Positions 1 to 12,067 of a stretch of 64,000 nucleotides of DNA are shown in pieces; position 1 is the first letter of the stretch, and every line of letters begins with the position of its first letter. The stretch is from Owenia fusiformis (taxonomy: Eukaryota > Annelida > Polychaeta > Sabellida > Oweniidae): the NCBI GenBank assembly GCA_903813345.2, contig CAIIXF020000346.1, forward strand, positions 281,001 through 345,000, written 5' to 3'. A program made the position numbers and the translations under genes. The notes under the pieces were generated by a model that was given only the letters and a program-made list of their open reading frames with translations, was not told the DNA's origin and did no database searches.

Positions 1-50
1 CGAAGAAGAACAACATGCTCTAAGGGGCTACCTGCGCAGACACGGCATGG
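1..50 (+). CDS. Gene D, lectin exon 2 (3' end only)
   Basis: This is the last 50 bp of exon 2 of a PAN/C-type lectin gene whose upstream part lies outside the window. Read from base 2 it gives EEEQHALRGYLRRHGMG, matching the end of exon 2 in genes A, B and C. The exon ends in phase 1 at base 50, followed by the donor GTATGG. It joins exon 3 at 2212. The inverted counterpart is gene C exon 2 (53168-53350, minus). Seen: sequence match, phase and donor. Inferred: the missing upstream exons. Confidence 0.75.
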
Positions 51-504
51 GTATGGTACACAACAAGACTCGTTTTACTTTTTTTACTCACAAGAAAATG
101 TCAGCATTCGACAGGCACAAATTTAAATTAGCTTTGATATGACGATGACTAGTTTAGACAAAGCTTTCGCTCAAGATTCACTTCATAGTAAGGTTCTCAA
201 CAGTTGTTTAAGTCTAAAAGCGCTCATTATCAACATACAACATTGACGACCGAATGAGTAAATCGGTAAAAACTTTCGACCTTGTTCAAATATAAACAAG
301 ACGGCCACAAACACTATCTTACAGCGAGGAGATTGAAATCAAAGCACTGAAAGTTAATTGTCTATCAATCAGTAAACAAGTTTATGTAGTCACATGAGTT
401 GCACAGGGAGATATACCGAGTACTAAAATAGTGCTCTACCCTTTGCATTCGTTTGACTTCACTTCTGTAGTTTAACTAGACTCTGCACGCAGGGTAATAG
501 TGCT

Positions 505-692
505 CAGGGCCGTAGCCAGGATTTGCCAAGGGGGTTCACTTTTTGAAAAATTCCAGGGGGGTTCACTTGTGACAATTTTGGTCCAAAAATGGCCAAAATC
601 AATTCTGTGAAAACCTACATGATTTTGAAATAATTTTTGGCCAGGGGGGGGGGCTTGCTCAAACACATCGAACCCCCCTGGCTACGGGCCTG
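505..692. mobile_element. Short foldback element with CAGGGCCGTAGCCAGG ends
   Basis: The left end CAGGGCCGTAGCCAGG and the right end CCTGGCTACGGGCCTG are inverted copies, and the interior is partly self-complementary. A second copy is at 52592-52777 at the matching place in the right arm, so the insertion predates separation of the arms. No coding capacity. Confidence 0.7.
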
Positions 693-1332
693 GCACTTAT
701 GCCATGAGTACTGATTTATTGCGTGTTTTAATACTAAATGAGTACTCATATCATGAGGGATGCAGTAGCACTAATTTCATTGATTTTTCATTACTCATTG
801 AGTACTAATCTATTGCACATGTATCATGAGTGATAAAGTAGAACTCCAAAATTAAAATGTTCATAGACTTTTTTAATTGATGAAGTAAAATACAGAATAC
901 GTACTAAATTACATTTTTATTATACGAAAACATGGATAAATATATAATTAGATTTTTCAAAAAATTCCCAGTCCTGGAGATGTTTATACTGAAGATATCG
1001 TTACTAAAACGGTACTAGAATAAACCCCCTTTTTCACTCAATTAGGTTATTTATCCATGTTTTCATGATTCATATATTGGTGGGAATTTATATTACGTTT
1101 AAAAGTGAAGTACACATATAATCTGTAGGTGAAGACCATGAATCGAATCCTGTCTTACGAGTTATGAACCACTCGGTCAACTAGTAACGTAATCCCAAAC
1201 TTCATACTCCGGTCCTGTGTCAAAATCCAACCCGCTGTGTGTCCCAACCATTTCAGCATTTATCAGAAATGAAAACCCGAAAGGTGCATGACTGAAACTT
1301 TGATACAACGTTTTCATCCCGGGGTTTTCCTA

Positions 1333-2177
1333 CACTCCCCTCCATAAGTTTGGCAACCTTTTTTCCCCATTGAACTACGTGTTAAAGCCTCTTTACGTTT
1401 GAATTTTTATTTACTTCACCGGCGATGAAATAACTTATAATATTGATGGAAACGTAATTTGACTTTATTTCCAATACCTCCAAATTTTCTCAATTTTTTT
1501 TCTCAATTACAATAGGTCGAAAATTGATGATAAATTTGATGAATTTTTGAAAATCGTCATTCCCATGTAATCCAATGGGAAATGGAGGGTTCGGGGCAAA
1601 TCAGAAATCAGGATATCTTTTCAGAAAAAGATTCAGCAAAAAATATTTTTATATAGAAAATTGAATTGTCTAACTTTTTTGAACACTAAGTGATACGTTT
1701 ATTTGATGAATATTAAAGTTACAGCGCTTCAAAGTCATTTTTGAAAATAATTTTTCGCCTCCTGTGTTATTTCAATGGGAGAGGTTTTTTGAAAAACAAT
1801 TTTGAAGAAACATATCAATTTTTTGTTAAATAAAGTTAGCAAATTCAATTGCCTGCCTAACTTGTATTTCTTTGCAAGGACTCGGATGGATGGATTTTCT
1901 GTCATATGACTTGCGGCAAACCTACCATTTCCCATTGGTTAACATGGAAATGTCGATTTTCCAAAATTCATCAAATTTATCATCAATTTTCGACCTATTG
2001 TAATTGAGGAAAAAAATTGAGAAAATTTGGAGGTATTGGAATTAAAGTCAAATTACGTTACCATCAATAGTACAAGTATTTTCATCGCAGGTTAAGTAAA
2101 TAAAAATTCAAAGGTAAAGAGGCTTTAACACGTAGTTCAATGGGGGAAAAAGGTTGCCAAACTTATGGAGGGGAGTG
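1333..2177. mobile_element. 845-bp foldback element, left arm only
   Basis: The ends CACTCCCCTCCATAAG and CTTATGGAGGGGAGTG are inverted. Complementarity runs about 250 bp inward on each side, with a short central segment around 1580-1935. TA flanks both ends, consistent with a TA target duplication. It lies in intron 2 of gene D. The matching interval of the right arm lacks it and carries a different insertion (50588-52110). Confidence 0.75.
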
Positions 2178-2211
2178 TACCTTTAATCAAACTGCCGATA
2201 TTTGTTTTAAG

Positions 2212-2432
2212 GTATGATGCACATTGGCCTCAAACGAGACGTTGGCACTGGCCTCTATCATTGGAGTGGGTCAACGGATACAGCAACATACTTCTCTTGG
2301 GGACATTCAGACCCTCATGAGGGTAATGAGAAATGTGTCATAATGATCACTAGATTAAACTATGACTACAACTGGGCCGATTTTGTATGCTCTAAACAAA
2401 CTGGTTTCATTTGTGAGCATACAAATCATTGA
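2212..2432 (+). CDS. Gene D, lectin exon 3 (C-terminal half of CTLD)
   Basis: A 221-bp terminal exon preceded by acceptor TTTTAAG, entered in phase 1, ending at TGA 2430-2432. It encodes the second half of a C-type lectin domain. Visible are the IGL...YHWS core, a binding loop with the triplet DPH where canonical lectins have EPN or QPD, then YNWAD followed by C2-C3 (CVIM and VCSK) and the final FICE. The WND calcium motif reads WAD, so classic Ca2+/mannose binding is doubtful. The copy in the right arm (gene C exon 3) is the same length but has a stop codon and a different binding loop. It joins the exon ending at base 50. Confidence 0.8.
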
Positions 2433-2448
2433 ACGGTTTAAGTAAAGT

Positions 2449-2664
2449 CACTCTACTATACCTTGCATTTGGTGCTCATGAGCAACCCAATAGGCTTATT
2501 AGTAATGATTATATGATTTGTTTTTATTTGTCTATTCCTTATTAATGGTTTATCGGTTGAATGTTAGATGTTCCTAATAAAGGCACTTTCAAAAATATAC
2601 TAAACAATACAATTAGACAAACCAAGTATCTTATGCATTTCTAGGTGTTAGGTATAGTAGAGTG
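2449..2664. mobile_element. 216-bp MITE with CACTCTACTATACC termini
   Basis: CACTCTACTATACCT at the left and AGGTATAGTAGAGTG (one-base register difference) at the right are inverted. It starts 16 bp after the gene D stop codon. Related copies are at 50101-50322 (right arm, after gene C) and 35768-35969 (intron 2 of gene A, more diverged). An AATAAA at 2576-2581 inside it is the nearest downstream candidate polyadenylation signal for gene D. Confidence 0.7.
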
Positions 2665-4055
2665 AAAGACCAGAGAAGCTATCGCAGCAGATTTCAGACA
2701 GTTATATGTTGAATTTTCAGAGTATTTCAACTGGTGCATGTGTTAGGTAATGCATTAACTGCAGTAGTAGCAGTCATAGAGATGATGAAGTAATTTGAAC
2801 TTTGAGAAATATGAACGTAAATTATTCGTCGGAAATATGAATGTGTAAAGTTATACTTATAAAACACCATTAAAATACGAACATAGTTCGATGATATTAA
2901 TAGAAGATTATGATGATAACCCTCACGTGAAAATATTATGCACAATTGATTGAATAAAATATTAATAACCTAAGATTAAAAATGTATAAAAGCTATACAA
3001 CTCCATTGATAGGGGACTTTTTCAAAATATTTCTTAAAAAGAGTTATGAACAAAATGTACATGCTCTATGCTACCATCTGAGTCTAAATAAGGCCCCTCA
3101 TATACAGTTTGCATAGTTACATTAAATAAGTTTGCATAGTTGTTTATTCATCAATTATATCAATGTTCATTGTACAGGCAACTGACACCCGTACAGGTGT
3201 ATATAGTTACATATGATTATATTACATAATTGGATTAATCATGATGACAAGATATAAAACTGTTTTTAAAGATAGAAAGTTAGAAGAGAAATAAATATAC
3301 ATATATATAAGCACATACCCGGGAGCACATATAGCTTAATGTTATACAGATCAATTTAACACTTGTCCAGATAATACTTTTTCAAATCTGACTTAAATTT
3401 ATTTCTTGAATTCAGATGTTTAAACGTTTTAGGTAATTCATTTCATGTTGTTTGTCCTATGTATGTAATGCTCCTTTGTCCAAATTGAATTAATGGATTA
3501 TATAACATAACATTTCTTCTTTTGAATCATTGCAACTTAGCATTATCACTCACTGGTTCTTTTTTTACAAAATGCTGCTCTGTATCGGGACAGCATCTTT
3601 TCCAATCAATCGAGGTTGGGCCATGCAGCCGAAGGTAAGCCCTGAGACTAGGTAAGCCATACAACCGAAGGTAAGCCATACAACCGAATTTTGCCGATTC
3701 AATCTGACGGAGAATGCCGAGCCTCTATTTTTGACCAATTAGAGGCGTCCTCTTCACATTCGTGGTACCCTCGGCCAACTTCGTTTGCAAAGAAAAGCTT
3801 CGGCAATCTCCGGTTTTTCTTGAGGTATCTTCGGTTGATTGCCAAAAGTCGACACCCGCTCTGTATCATCGCTTCTGTTAAAGTTGATATTACAACTATT
3901 CTACATTGGATAAAGGGCTATAACTATAGATATAATTTTCAAATAAAGATGGCATGCCAATCAATTTGTGTTTTTTTATACTTGAGAAACAGAAGAAGTG
4001 AGTAGCTCCCATAATACTATCATATTCTATCGTATTCGGGGATTCCCCTTAGCCA
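2665..4055. other. Non-coding 3' flank of gene D; no gene seen
   Basis: AT-rich sequence mirrored by 48690-50100 of the right arm. Longer ORFs here (for example 3691-4005) are matched in the other arm only because the DNA is duplicated; I see no domain or codon signal. Confidence 0.5.
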
Positions 4056-4318
4056 TCCCATATGGTTATACAAGCCTTATATGGATCTAACACATGATAT
4101 TCAAAATGGCGGACAACGGTTAGTTGGATTCCTAAATGGTCATGTAAGCCTTATAGGGATCTAGCACATGATATTCAAAATGGCGGACAACGGTCAGTTG
4201 GATTCCTATATGGTCATATAAGCCTTATAGGGATCTAGCACATGATATTCAAAATGGCGGACAACGGTCAGTTGGATTCCTATATGGTCAATGGTCATAT
4301 AAGCCTAATATGAATCTA
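4056..4318. repeat. Tandem repeat, about 75-85 bp unit, three to four copies
   Basis: Each unit contains ATTCAAAATGGCGGACAACG followed by a GTTGGATTCC block and a TATAAGCCTTATA-like block. The right arm has about two units (48515-48665). This is the kind of copy-number difference expected between haplotypes or recent duplicates. Confidence 0.8.
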
Positions 4319-5619
4319 GCACATGGGTACCACGTGATCGAATATGAAGGCTGAACTTTGGGAGATCTCCCCCGCTTGAGAAAGGTTAATATAGTTTTAC
4401 CACTGCTGCCATCTTTATATTGGAATTGTTTATATTGTAAATGTTGCAAACAACTTCATTATTGTTCCCCACGAGACACTTTGTTCATTTCATCGGTTTA
4501 TCCATTGTGTATTATATTTTTGATGTAGTAGTTCCCGTTGTTAAAGAATTTCATTTGTTTTTTACTCTCTAAATCAGTTGATATCATATCATATTTATAG
4601 GATATCCTATGATTTTGAGGAATATCAGTTTTATCTACGAGGTGATATTGATTTCTGCTCGAGAGAGCAAAGCAAACGAGTGCATATATCAATATCACCG
4701 AGTAGATTTAAATGATATTCTAAAAAAATCATAGGATGTTCTTATTATCCTACACTTACTAGTACTGAGTGTACTAAATGTATAATATCATTGAAAAATG
4801 AAGTTCATGCCAAATCGAGTCAATTTGGCGGGAAATCACGAGCGGAGCATATCGTCACAATATCCTCTGCATATTGGGGTTTCCGGATATTGGGGTTTTC
4901 TGGATATCGTCACGATATCTTCCGCATGTTTTTTTTGGAGTATATCGTAGCGATATCCTCCAGTTAATCATTTTGACAATAGATATCAAATTTATTTTTT
5001 AATGTTATAAAACATTTAGCACACTTAGTGTAGGATAATATAAAGGAATATCATATGGTTTTGAAAAATATCATCTATAGCCATGAGTGGATATTGATAT
5101 CTTCACGAGTGGGCGCAATGAATTGATATTAGTTAGTGGATAACATTTTTATTTTTAAAAAACATAAGATTTTCCGTTTATCCCATGGGAAATCTTAATC
5201 CAGCGGAAAAATTTTTTAAAAAAATTTGAAGAAAAAAATTTAATTCAATTTTTGAAAATCTTGAAAAAATGTGAAAAGAAATTATTGAAAAATATATTGA
5301 AAAAAATTGAAATAATGAAAAAATCTAAACCATCGAATATCACTTTTGAAACCATCGAATATCACTTTTGAAACCATCGGATATCACTTTTTGAGAAGTT
5401 CGTCTTCGTTATCGTGGCGTCATAAAACAATCTTTCCAATAATTTTGCGAAATATAATGCGATCATTTGCGACGTTACACGTGTATAACCCCAGTGACAA
5501 CTAAAAAAATGAGTAGACCCCACCGACATGACGTCACGGACAAGTTTCTTTAGCAGCAAATAATCTTGCAAATAATAGACATGTACTTTTTCCGCTAGAT
5601 ATAACTTCGGCTATTTTTA

Positions 5620-7089
5620 TGTCACCACCAAAAGTAGTGACATATTGTTATGGTCTCCGTTTTTTTTGCGACGGCGGTTGGAGGTTGGAGGTTGGTGGTT
5701 GGCGTCCGGCGTATGTAACAATTTCTTACAACTTCCTATAACTTAACAAATACTGTTTAGACTGACTTCAATTTTTTTCTAAATCATCTACATGTTCTCA
5801 GAAGTTCAAATCTGACTTTAGATTTGACATTTGACCTTCAATGAACTTCTCAAGGTCAAAAAGGTCTTTTTTTCAACTTGCTTCACATTGACTAATTTTT
5901 TTTTCAAAATCATCTACATGTTCTCAGAAATTCAAATCTGACTATAGATTTGACATTTGACCTTCAAATCTGACTTTAGATTTGACATTTGACCTTCAAT
6001 GACCTTCTCAAGGTCAAAAAAGGTCAAAAAGGTCTGTTTTCAACTTGCTTCAAATTGACTAATACTGTTTAGACTGACTTCAATTTTTTTCTAAATCATC
6101 TACATGTTCTCAGAAATTCAAATCTGACTTTAGATTTGACTTTAGATTTGACATTTGACCTTCAAATCTGACTTTAGATTTGACATTTGACCTTCAATGA
6201 CCTTCTCAAGGTAAAAAAAGGTCAAAAAGGTATGTTTTGAACTTGCTTCAAATTGACTAAATATTTTTTTCAAAATCATCTACGTGTTCTCAGAAATTCA
6301 AATCTGACTTTAGATTTGACTTAAGATTTGACATTTGACCTTCAATGACCTTCTCAAAGTCAAAAAAGGTCAAAAAGGTCTTTTTTCAACTTGCTTCAAA
6401 TTGACTTAATTTTTTTTTCTAAATCATCTACATGTTCTCAGAAATTCAAATATGACTTTAGATTTGACATTTGACCTTCAATGACCTTCTCAATGTCAAA
6501 AAAAGTCAAAAAGGTATTTTTTCATCTTGCTTCAAATTGACTAAATTTTTTTTTCAAAATCATCTACATGTTCTCAGAAATTCAAATATGACTTTAGATT
6601 TGACTTTAGATTTGACCTTTGACTTTCAATGACCTTCTCAAGGTCAAAAAAGGTAAAAAGGTCTTTTTTCAACTTGCTTCAAATTGACTAATTTTTTTTT
6701 TCAAAATCATCTACATGTTCTCAGAAATTCAAATCTGACTTTAGATTTGACATTTGACCTTTAATGACCTTCTCAAGGTCAAAAAAGGTCAAAAAGGTCT
6801 GTTTTCTACTTGCTTCAAATTGACCAAATTTTTTTTTCAAAATCATCTACATCTTTTCAGAAGTTCAAATTTGACTTTACAAGTTCTCAGAAGTTCAAAT
6901 CTGACTTTAGATTTGACCTTTGACCTTCAATGACCTTCTCAAGGTCAAAAAGGTCTTTTTTCAACTTGCTTCAAATTGACTAAAAAAAAATTTCAAAATC
7001 ATCTACGTGTTCTCAGAAATTCAAATCTGACTTTAGATTTGACTTAAGATTTGACATTTGACCTTCAATGACCTAACTAGGTGGTGACA
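5620..7089. mobile_element. Insertion with TGTCACCACC ends and a 130-bp satellite interior
   Basis: TGTCACCACC at 5620 and GGTGGTGACA ending at 7089 are inverted. From about 5755 to 7075 the interior is a tandem repeat of roughly 130 bp (about ten imperfect units). Each unit contains ATCTACATGTTCTCAGAAAT, a TTTAGATTTGACATTTGACC block and an AAGGTCAAAAAGGTC block. The right arm lacks it: there GCTATTTTT is followed almost directly by TTTCATTTACAGTA. Boundaries are approximate because a few extra bases remain at 7090-7110. Confidence 0.65.
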
Positions 7090-7109
7090 TTTTGTCATGT
7101 TAATGCCTT

Positions 7110-7686
7110 GTTTTCATTTACAGTAGACCAGAATTTATGAACAATTTCGGCAATCGAAATCTAATGTATCAGGACATGATAACGAGAGCTTTTTGAAAAA
7201 AATATATGTGGAGGTTGTTATGTTATGTTATGTTATAATTGTTCACTATAATCGTTATGCATCATCCACACACTTTAGAAGAATTTGGAAAATCATATTT
7301 GCATAAAAATGTACGGAGTGGAGTGAGTGTCCGATGTTGACCATAATATTGTTGCTAATATTTCCTCGCCTTGCACTTCGTACTCGTCCTTCACGCCGTA
7401 CATTCTTCAAATAAAATTAATTTTTCTGATTTCTTACATATAACCGGTGTCGGGTTATGGTATAATGATTATATTGATACTTTCCTTAACATTTCACAAT
7501 GTCGATTGAGCTCAAACTGTGCTTGCAAAAAACATCTTAGATCTAGATCGTTTAGGAAGGAAATGTAGCGACGAACCAAAACCAATTATCTGTGTAGCAT
7601 GGTGGATGCTTCTGTCAGAGCCAAAGGCTCGTATTCTTTCAAAGTATCAAATTAAATGAATACTCAACGATAATCTTTATAAACAC
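7110..7686. other. No gene seen
   Basis: Single-copy-looking AT-rich DNA with a short ATGTT repeat near 7215-7236. The ORF at 7371-7568 has no recognisable feature. Confidence 0.4.
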
Positions 7687-7691
7687 GTTAT

Positions 7692-8226
7692 CACTGGTGA
7701 TCCACTCGATTACGCTGGTTACCAAAAGGGTTCGTTTTGGTAACAAAATGTCGGAACATCGAAGGTACGATTTTTCTCGTTTCCTTATTTTACACGTTGT
7801 AGGCAGAATTCCCACGACATTTTTTAACACAAACGTGTATCAGTATCATATGTCTAAGAAATTGTACATATTTGCGAACAAATAGTTCAGAAGACGACAG
7901 CATCGTCGATTTACTTTCTCACTTAAGTTACATAAACGGTTTCGGTTAAAAGTGCAGATCTTAACTGTTTTTCGAAAAACCGTTTATGTCACTTAAGTGA
8001 GGAAGTAAATCGACGATTCTGTTGTCTTCTGAGCTATTTTTTCGCAAACATGTACATTTTCTAAAACATTTGATACTGATGCACGTTCTGAGAAAAAACG
8101 TCGTGGGGATTCTGCCTACAACGCGTGAAATAAGGAAAAAAGAAAATTCGTGCCTTCGACGTTCCGACATTTTGTTACCAAAACGGTTCGTTTTGGTAAC
8201 CAGCGTAATCGAGTGGATCACCAGTG
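7692..8226. mobile_element. 535-bp foldback element with 5-bp target duplication
   Basis: CACTGGTGATCCACTCGATT at the left is inverted at the right end, and the arms are complementary almost to the centre (about 7955). GTTAT flanks both sides (7687-7691 and 8227-8231), a perfect 5-bp target site duplication. A relative with a truncated left arm is at 37311-38105, where a TRIM retrotransposon sits in its centre. ORFs on both strands here are shadows of the palindrome. Confidence 0.85.
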
Positions 8227-8331
8227 GTTATGGTATAACGTGCAGGTAGATTTATCTGAGATACGGTATAACGCAAATTCAAATTCCTTGTGTTGTACAT
8301 TACCGTTACTGCGCGTTATACCGTACACTAC

Positions 8332-9960
8332 CAGACTTGCCAACCTCCCGTTTTTTTACGGGAATCTCCCGTAAATTTTTTGTTTTTCCGTAAAAAATAC
8401 CAAACTCCCGTACCGTTTTCTCCCGTAAAAACTCCCGTAAACTCCCGTACCGTATTTCTACTAAAATCTCCCGTATTTTTGCTGAAATTTCCCGTATTCT
8501 GGTGTAACTCCCGTAAAATCTCCCGTATTCTTGGTATAACTCCCGTAAAATCTCCCGTTTTCTGGTATAACTCCCGTAAAATCTCCCGTATTCTTGTTAT
8601 AACTCCCGTAAAATCTCCGTTTTTTTGCTGTCGAAATCTACCGTATTTAAAAGGAATTTGACAAATTTTTGACCTTGATTATTGCAGGCACGCTTCTTTC
8701 TTTTACTCCAAGAAGGTTGGCTCCCATGGTTCACTATCGATACTTTCATAAATAACTTAAAAGTACTTCATTCCCATGATTCAAATTGCTTTTCTGCGAT
8801 CAGTTCGGTATAAGTTTGCACACCAAATGTCCACAAACGGGGGCCAGTTCATATTCTGTCATACTTCTGTCGGGAGAATACATTTTGTTTTTATATGGCG
8901 CTAAACAAAATATTCCCGCAATATAAGGCGCATTATGGTAGGGACTGCTGTGAAATAATGAACGTAAGTGACATCTATATTAGATTATAAGTTCTAATTA
9001 ATTTATTAACTGCGCATGCGTCATAATAATTTCAACCAATTAAATCGCTGGATTTAATGCTCATAAATCTACCGTAAAAACTCCCGTTTTTCAAAATCTA
9101 AAGTAAAAACTCCAGTTTTTTCAGAAATCTACCGTAAAAACTCACGTTTTTTCAAAATTTACCGTAAAAACACCCGTTTTTTCAGAAACCTACCGTAAGA
9201 ACTCCGTTTTTTTCCGAAATCTACCGTAAAAACTCCCGTTCTTTCAAAATTTACCGTAAAAACTCCCGTTTTTTCAAAATCTATAGTAAAAACTCCCGTT
9301 TTTTTCAGAAATCTACCGTAAAACTCCCGTTTTTTCAAAATTTACCGTAAAAACTCCCGTTTTTTCAGAAATCTACCGTAAAAACTCCCGTTTTTTCCGA
9401 AATCTACCGTAAAAGCTCCCGTTTTTTAGAAATCTACCGCAAAAACTCCCGTTTTTTCAGAACCTACCGTAAAAACTCCCGTTTTTTCAGAAATCTACCG
9501 TAAAAACTCCCGTTTTTTCAGAAATCTACCGTAAAAACTCCCGATTTTTTAAATCTTCCTCAAAAACTCCCGTTTTTTCAAAACCTACCGTAAAAACTCC
9601 CGTTTTTTCAGAACCTACCGCAAAAACTCCCGTTTTTTTCTCAAATCTTCCGTAAAAAAGTTACGTTTTTTAAAATTCACCGCGTAAAATACCTTTTTTA
9701 AAAAATCTCCCGTAAAAACTCCCGTTTTTTCAACATCTCCCGTAAAAACTCCCTATTTTTTTCAAAATTTACCGCAAAAACTCCCGTTTTTAAATCTCAC
9801 GTAAAAACTACAGTTTTTTTCAAAAACATCCTGTAAAACTCCCGCTTTTTTTCAAAAAAACTCCCGCAAAAACTACCGGATTTTGAAAAAAACTCCCGTA
9901 AAAGTACCGCAATTTTTTTTAAATCTCCCGTAAATTTTTCATTTAAGGTTGGCAAGTCTG
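8332..9960. mobile_element. 1.6-kb TIR element filled by a CTCCCGTAAAA minisatellite
   Basis: Terminal inverted repeats CAGACTTGCCAACCT (15 bp) lie at both ends, flanked by the direct 5-bp duplication ACTAC (8327-8331 and 9961-9965). The interior has two minisatellite blocks, 8345-8650 and 9060-9945, of units resembling CTACCGTAAAAACTCCCG plus a T-rich linker, separated by about 400 bp of unique DNA. The related locus near 38.5 kb has the sequences found on both sides of this element but no array. Confidence 0.8.
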
Positions 9961-10735
9961 ACTACACTGGGAGTTTGTGTAGGTTTAACTTTGGAATTCA
10001 CTGCCAAGTTCACTGTCTAGGATGTTGTTAAAGACATTTGGATATGGATATATCTAACGTCTACACCGGTGTGAAAGAAATTATGGTCCCCAAGGGATTA
10101 TGGCCCTTAACAGCCCTTTCTGGCTCTGATTGTGTATAAGATGATAAGGGAAAGAGGTCAACATATAAATCAATGAAGAGTAGGACCATAATTTGATAGG
10201 ACCTTCTATCCTTTTACACCTGATCTTATCACCCTTGCATGGCAAAGGCCGAAATGATATGTGGAAAAACTGATCCACTTTTTTTTGTAGAAAACAGAGT
10301 AAGACAATGAGCAAAACTAAATGCATCTTAGTGTTGTCAAAGATTATTGGAGAGGTAACAGTGATATCTGACGTTTAAATAATTCGTTTCTTTAATAGTT
10401 GCCAATGGGGCAGTATGTGACTAATGTCATAGTTGATGTGATATGTCATATCTTCGAATCACAATCACATCATGTGACAATTGATATTTGTCTTGACGAC
10501 TTGCCATATAAGCTAATATAGGCGGGACCAACGGATCTGGAATCCTGCTTGAAGATTAACTTCCATTCATATTTTTATTCAATATTACATAAAGTTGGCC
10601 ATTTGTTTAAAATAGTCATTTAGACTAGTCATTTATTCAGGCTAGTTATTGAGACTACATGGAATAAGCTATTAAGGCTAGTAATGGAATAATTTGCTAT
10701 TTTAGTACCAACATACTAATTAGTCAAACACCATG
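9961..10735. other. No gene seen
   Basis: 9961-10045 resembles 38545-38620, so it belongs to a dispersed segment also found beside the related foldback at 37.3-38.1 kb. The remainder shows no recognisable feature. Confidence 0.4.
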
Positions 10736-10849
10736 AAATTTCACATGGACAAACTACTAGCAATTTCGAATACTTAAATCACCATAAAAATTTAAAAATT
10801 AAAACAATTCAAGGAAATCAAAATACTGAGCGTTGGGAATTGCTTGTAG

Positions 10850-11175
10850 TTTGTCCATGTTAAATTGCATGTAGTTTGTCCATGTTAAATTGCATGTAGT
10901 CTGTCCACGTTAAATTGCATGTAGTTTGTCCATGTTAAATTGCATGCTATATGTAGTTTGTACATGTTAAATTGCATGTAGTTTGTCCATATTAAATTAC
11001 TTGTAGTTTGTCCATGTTAAATTGCATGCAGTTTCCCATGTTAAATGGCATGTAGTTTGTCCATGTTAAATTGCATGTCTTTTGTCCATGTTAAATTGCA
11101 TGTAGTTTGTCCATGTTAAATTACATGTAGTTTATCCATGTTAAATTGCATGTAGTTTGTCCATGTTAAATTGCA
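10850..11175. repeat. 25-bp minisatellite, about 13 units
   Basis: The unit is approximately TGTAGTTTGTCCATGTTAAA plus TTGCA, repeated head to tail with small variations. An inverted single copy (CATGGACAAACTACTAG) occurs at 10744, so the array may be part of a larger foldback of about 10736-11180. Confidence 0.85.
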
Positions 11176-11179
11176 TGAT

Positions 11180-12067
11180 GATTCAATAAAGGGAAAATGT
11201 TTAAAACAATTTATATAGTCTGTGACTAATTAATGTGTGGGGTACTATATTTCACTACTAAATTATTTATTTATGTTCCCATGTGTTCCCCTTGTATGAG
11301 GTATTAATTAATCAATTGTATTTATACTAATATCTTTATTTACCTATTTTGAATATAAGAGAGTTACAAATATAATATAATATAAACGATAGACAAAATC
11401 TAAAGCTATTTAAACATATTTATATATTGTTTTGTTTAGGGTTAGGACTCTTACTTTTAAAGTGAAAATTTTATTTTGAGAAACATTGCGTGAATGATTA
11501 ACAGAGCATGCCATGAAAAATCATTGTTCTTACAAGCAAATATACTGGAAATTTTGGATGCATGTTGTATTTATAAATTTTCAATTTATTTTGGTGTCCT
11601 GAAATCAAATCTGCCGGATGCAATTTGAGTACTTTGCGGCATTATGTATAAAATAGTGACTCTGTTCTTATCACTCATCGTTCCATAATGTTCATTATAA
11701 TTAAGTTAGTTCAAAACCAACGGTTTTAATGGTAATATTCACAGTGGCAAATAAAAGGCTCGATTGATTCAATTTGATTTAAATTGCACATATTGCAAAA
11801 TCGTCCATTTTCTTTTGCCTTGTCCTATTTTTATGACCATCTAAACCTAACTGCCCTGTTATTAATTTCACAATAGTACCAATATGTTTTTTCAAACGAA
11901 GCATCTTTTGACATAAAATATACCATTTGTTTGGTGTGTTGCAAGTATGACTATGAGCAAAATAAAAAATAAATTGTCCATTTAACATCAAAATCAAAAA
12001 TCCAATAAATCATATTTACTAGCAGTGCATCATATATGAGCAATATTGATTCTCTCAAAGTCTTATT
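11180..12067. other. No gene seen
   Basis: AT-rich sequence with no coding or structural signal that I can support. Confidence 0.4.

Larger units (their letters stand above)
1..5619. repeat. Left arm of a large inverted duplication
   Basis: This stretch is the reverse complement of 42513-53350, apart from private insertions in each arm. Collinear landmarks are: exon 2 end (1-50 versus 53168), the CCGTAGCC element (505 versus 52592), lectin exon 3 (2212 versus 50559), the CACTCTACTATACC element (2449 versus 50322), 3691 versus 49040, 4698 versus 47607, and 5571 versus 42573. A 210-bp stretch (5362-5571) translates identically in both arms; other blocks look roughly 90-95% identical by eye. 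Traces of homology continue past 5619, where a left-only insertion begins, to about 7125. See the right-arm entry for interpretation. Confidence 0.9.

Noticed and set aside
3691-4005. ORF of 104 codons conserved at 48810-49040
   Set aside because: The conservation is that of the duplicated DNA; there is no domain, and the copies change length by a simple indel.
5362-5571. 69-codon ORF identical to 42573-42782
   Set aside because: The arms are nearly identical here, so identity is not evidence for coding.
7961-8249. Overlapping ORFs on both strands sharing MIHSITLVTK and RRSDILLPKR
   Set aside because: They are the two readings of a foldback element; related ORFs recur in its other copy at 37.9-38.2 kb.
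10850-11175. Regular 25-bp repeats resembling a CRISPR array
   Set aside because: Head-to-tail units without unique spacers, in eukaryotic DNA: a minisatellite.
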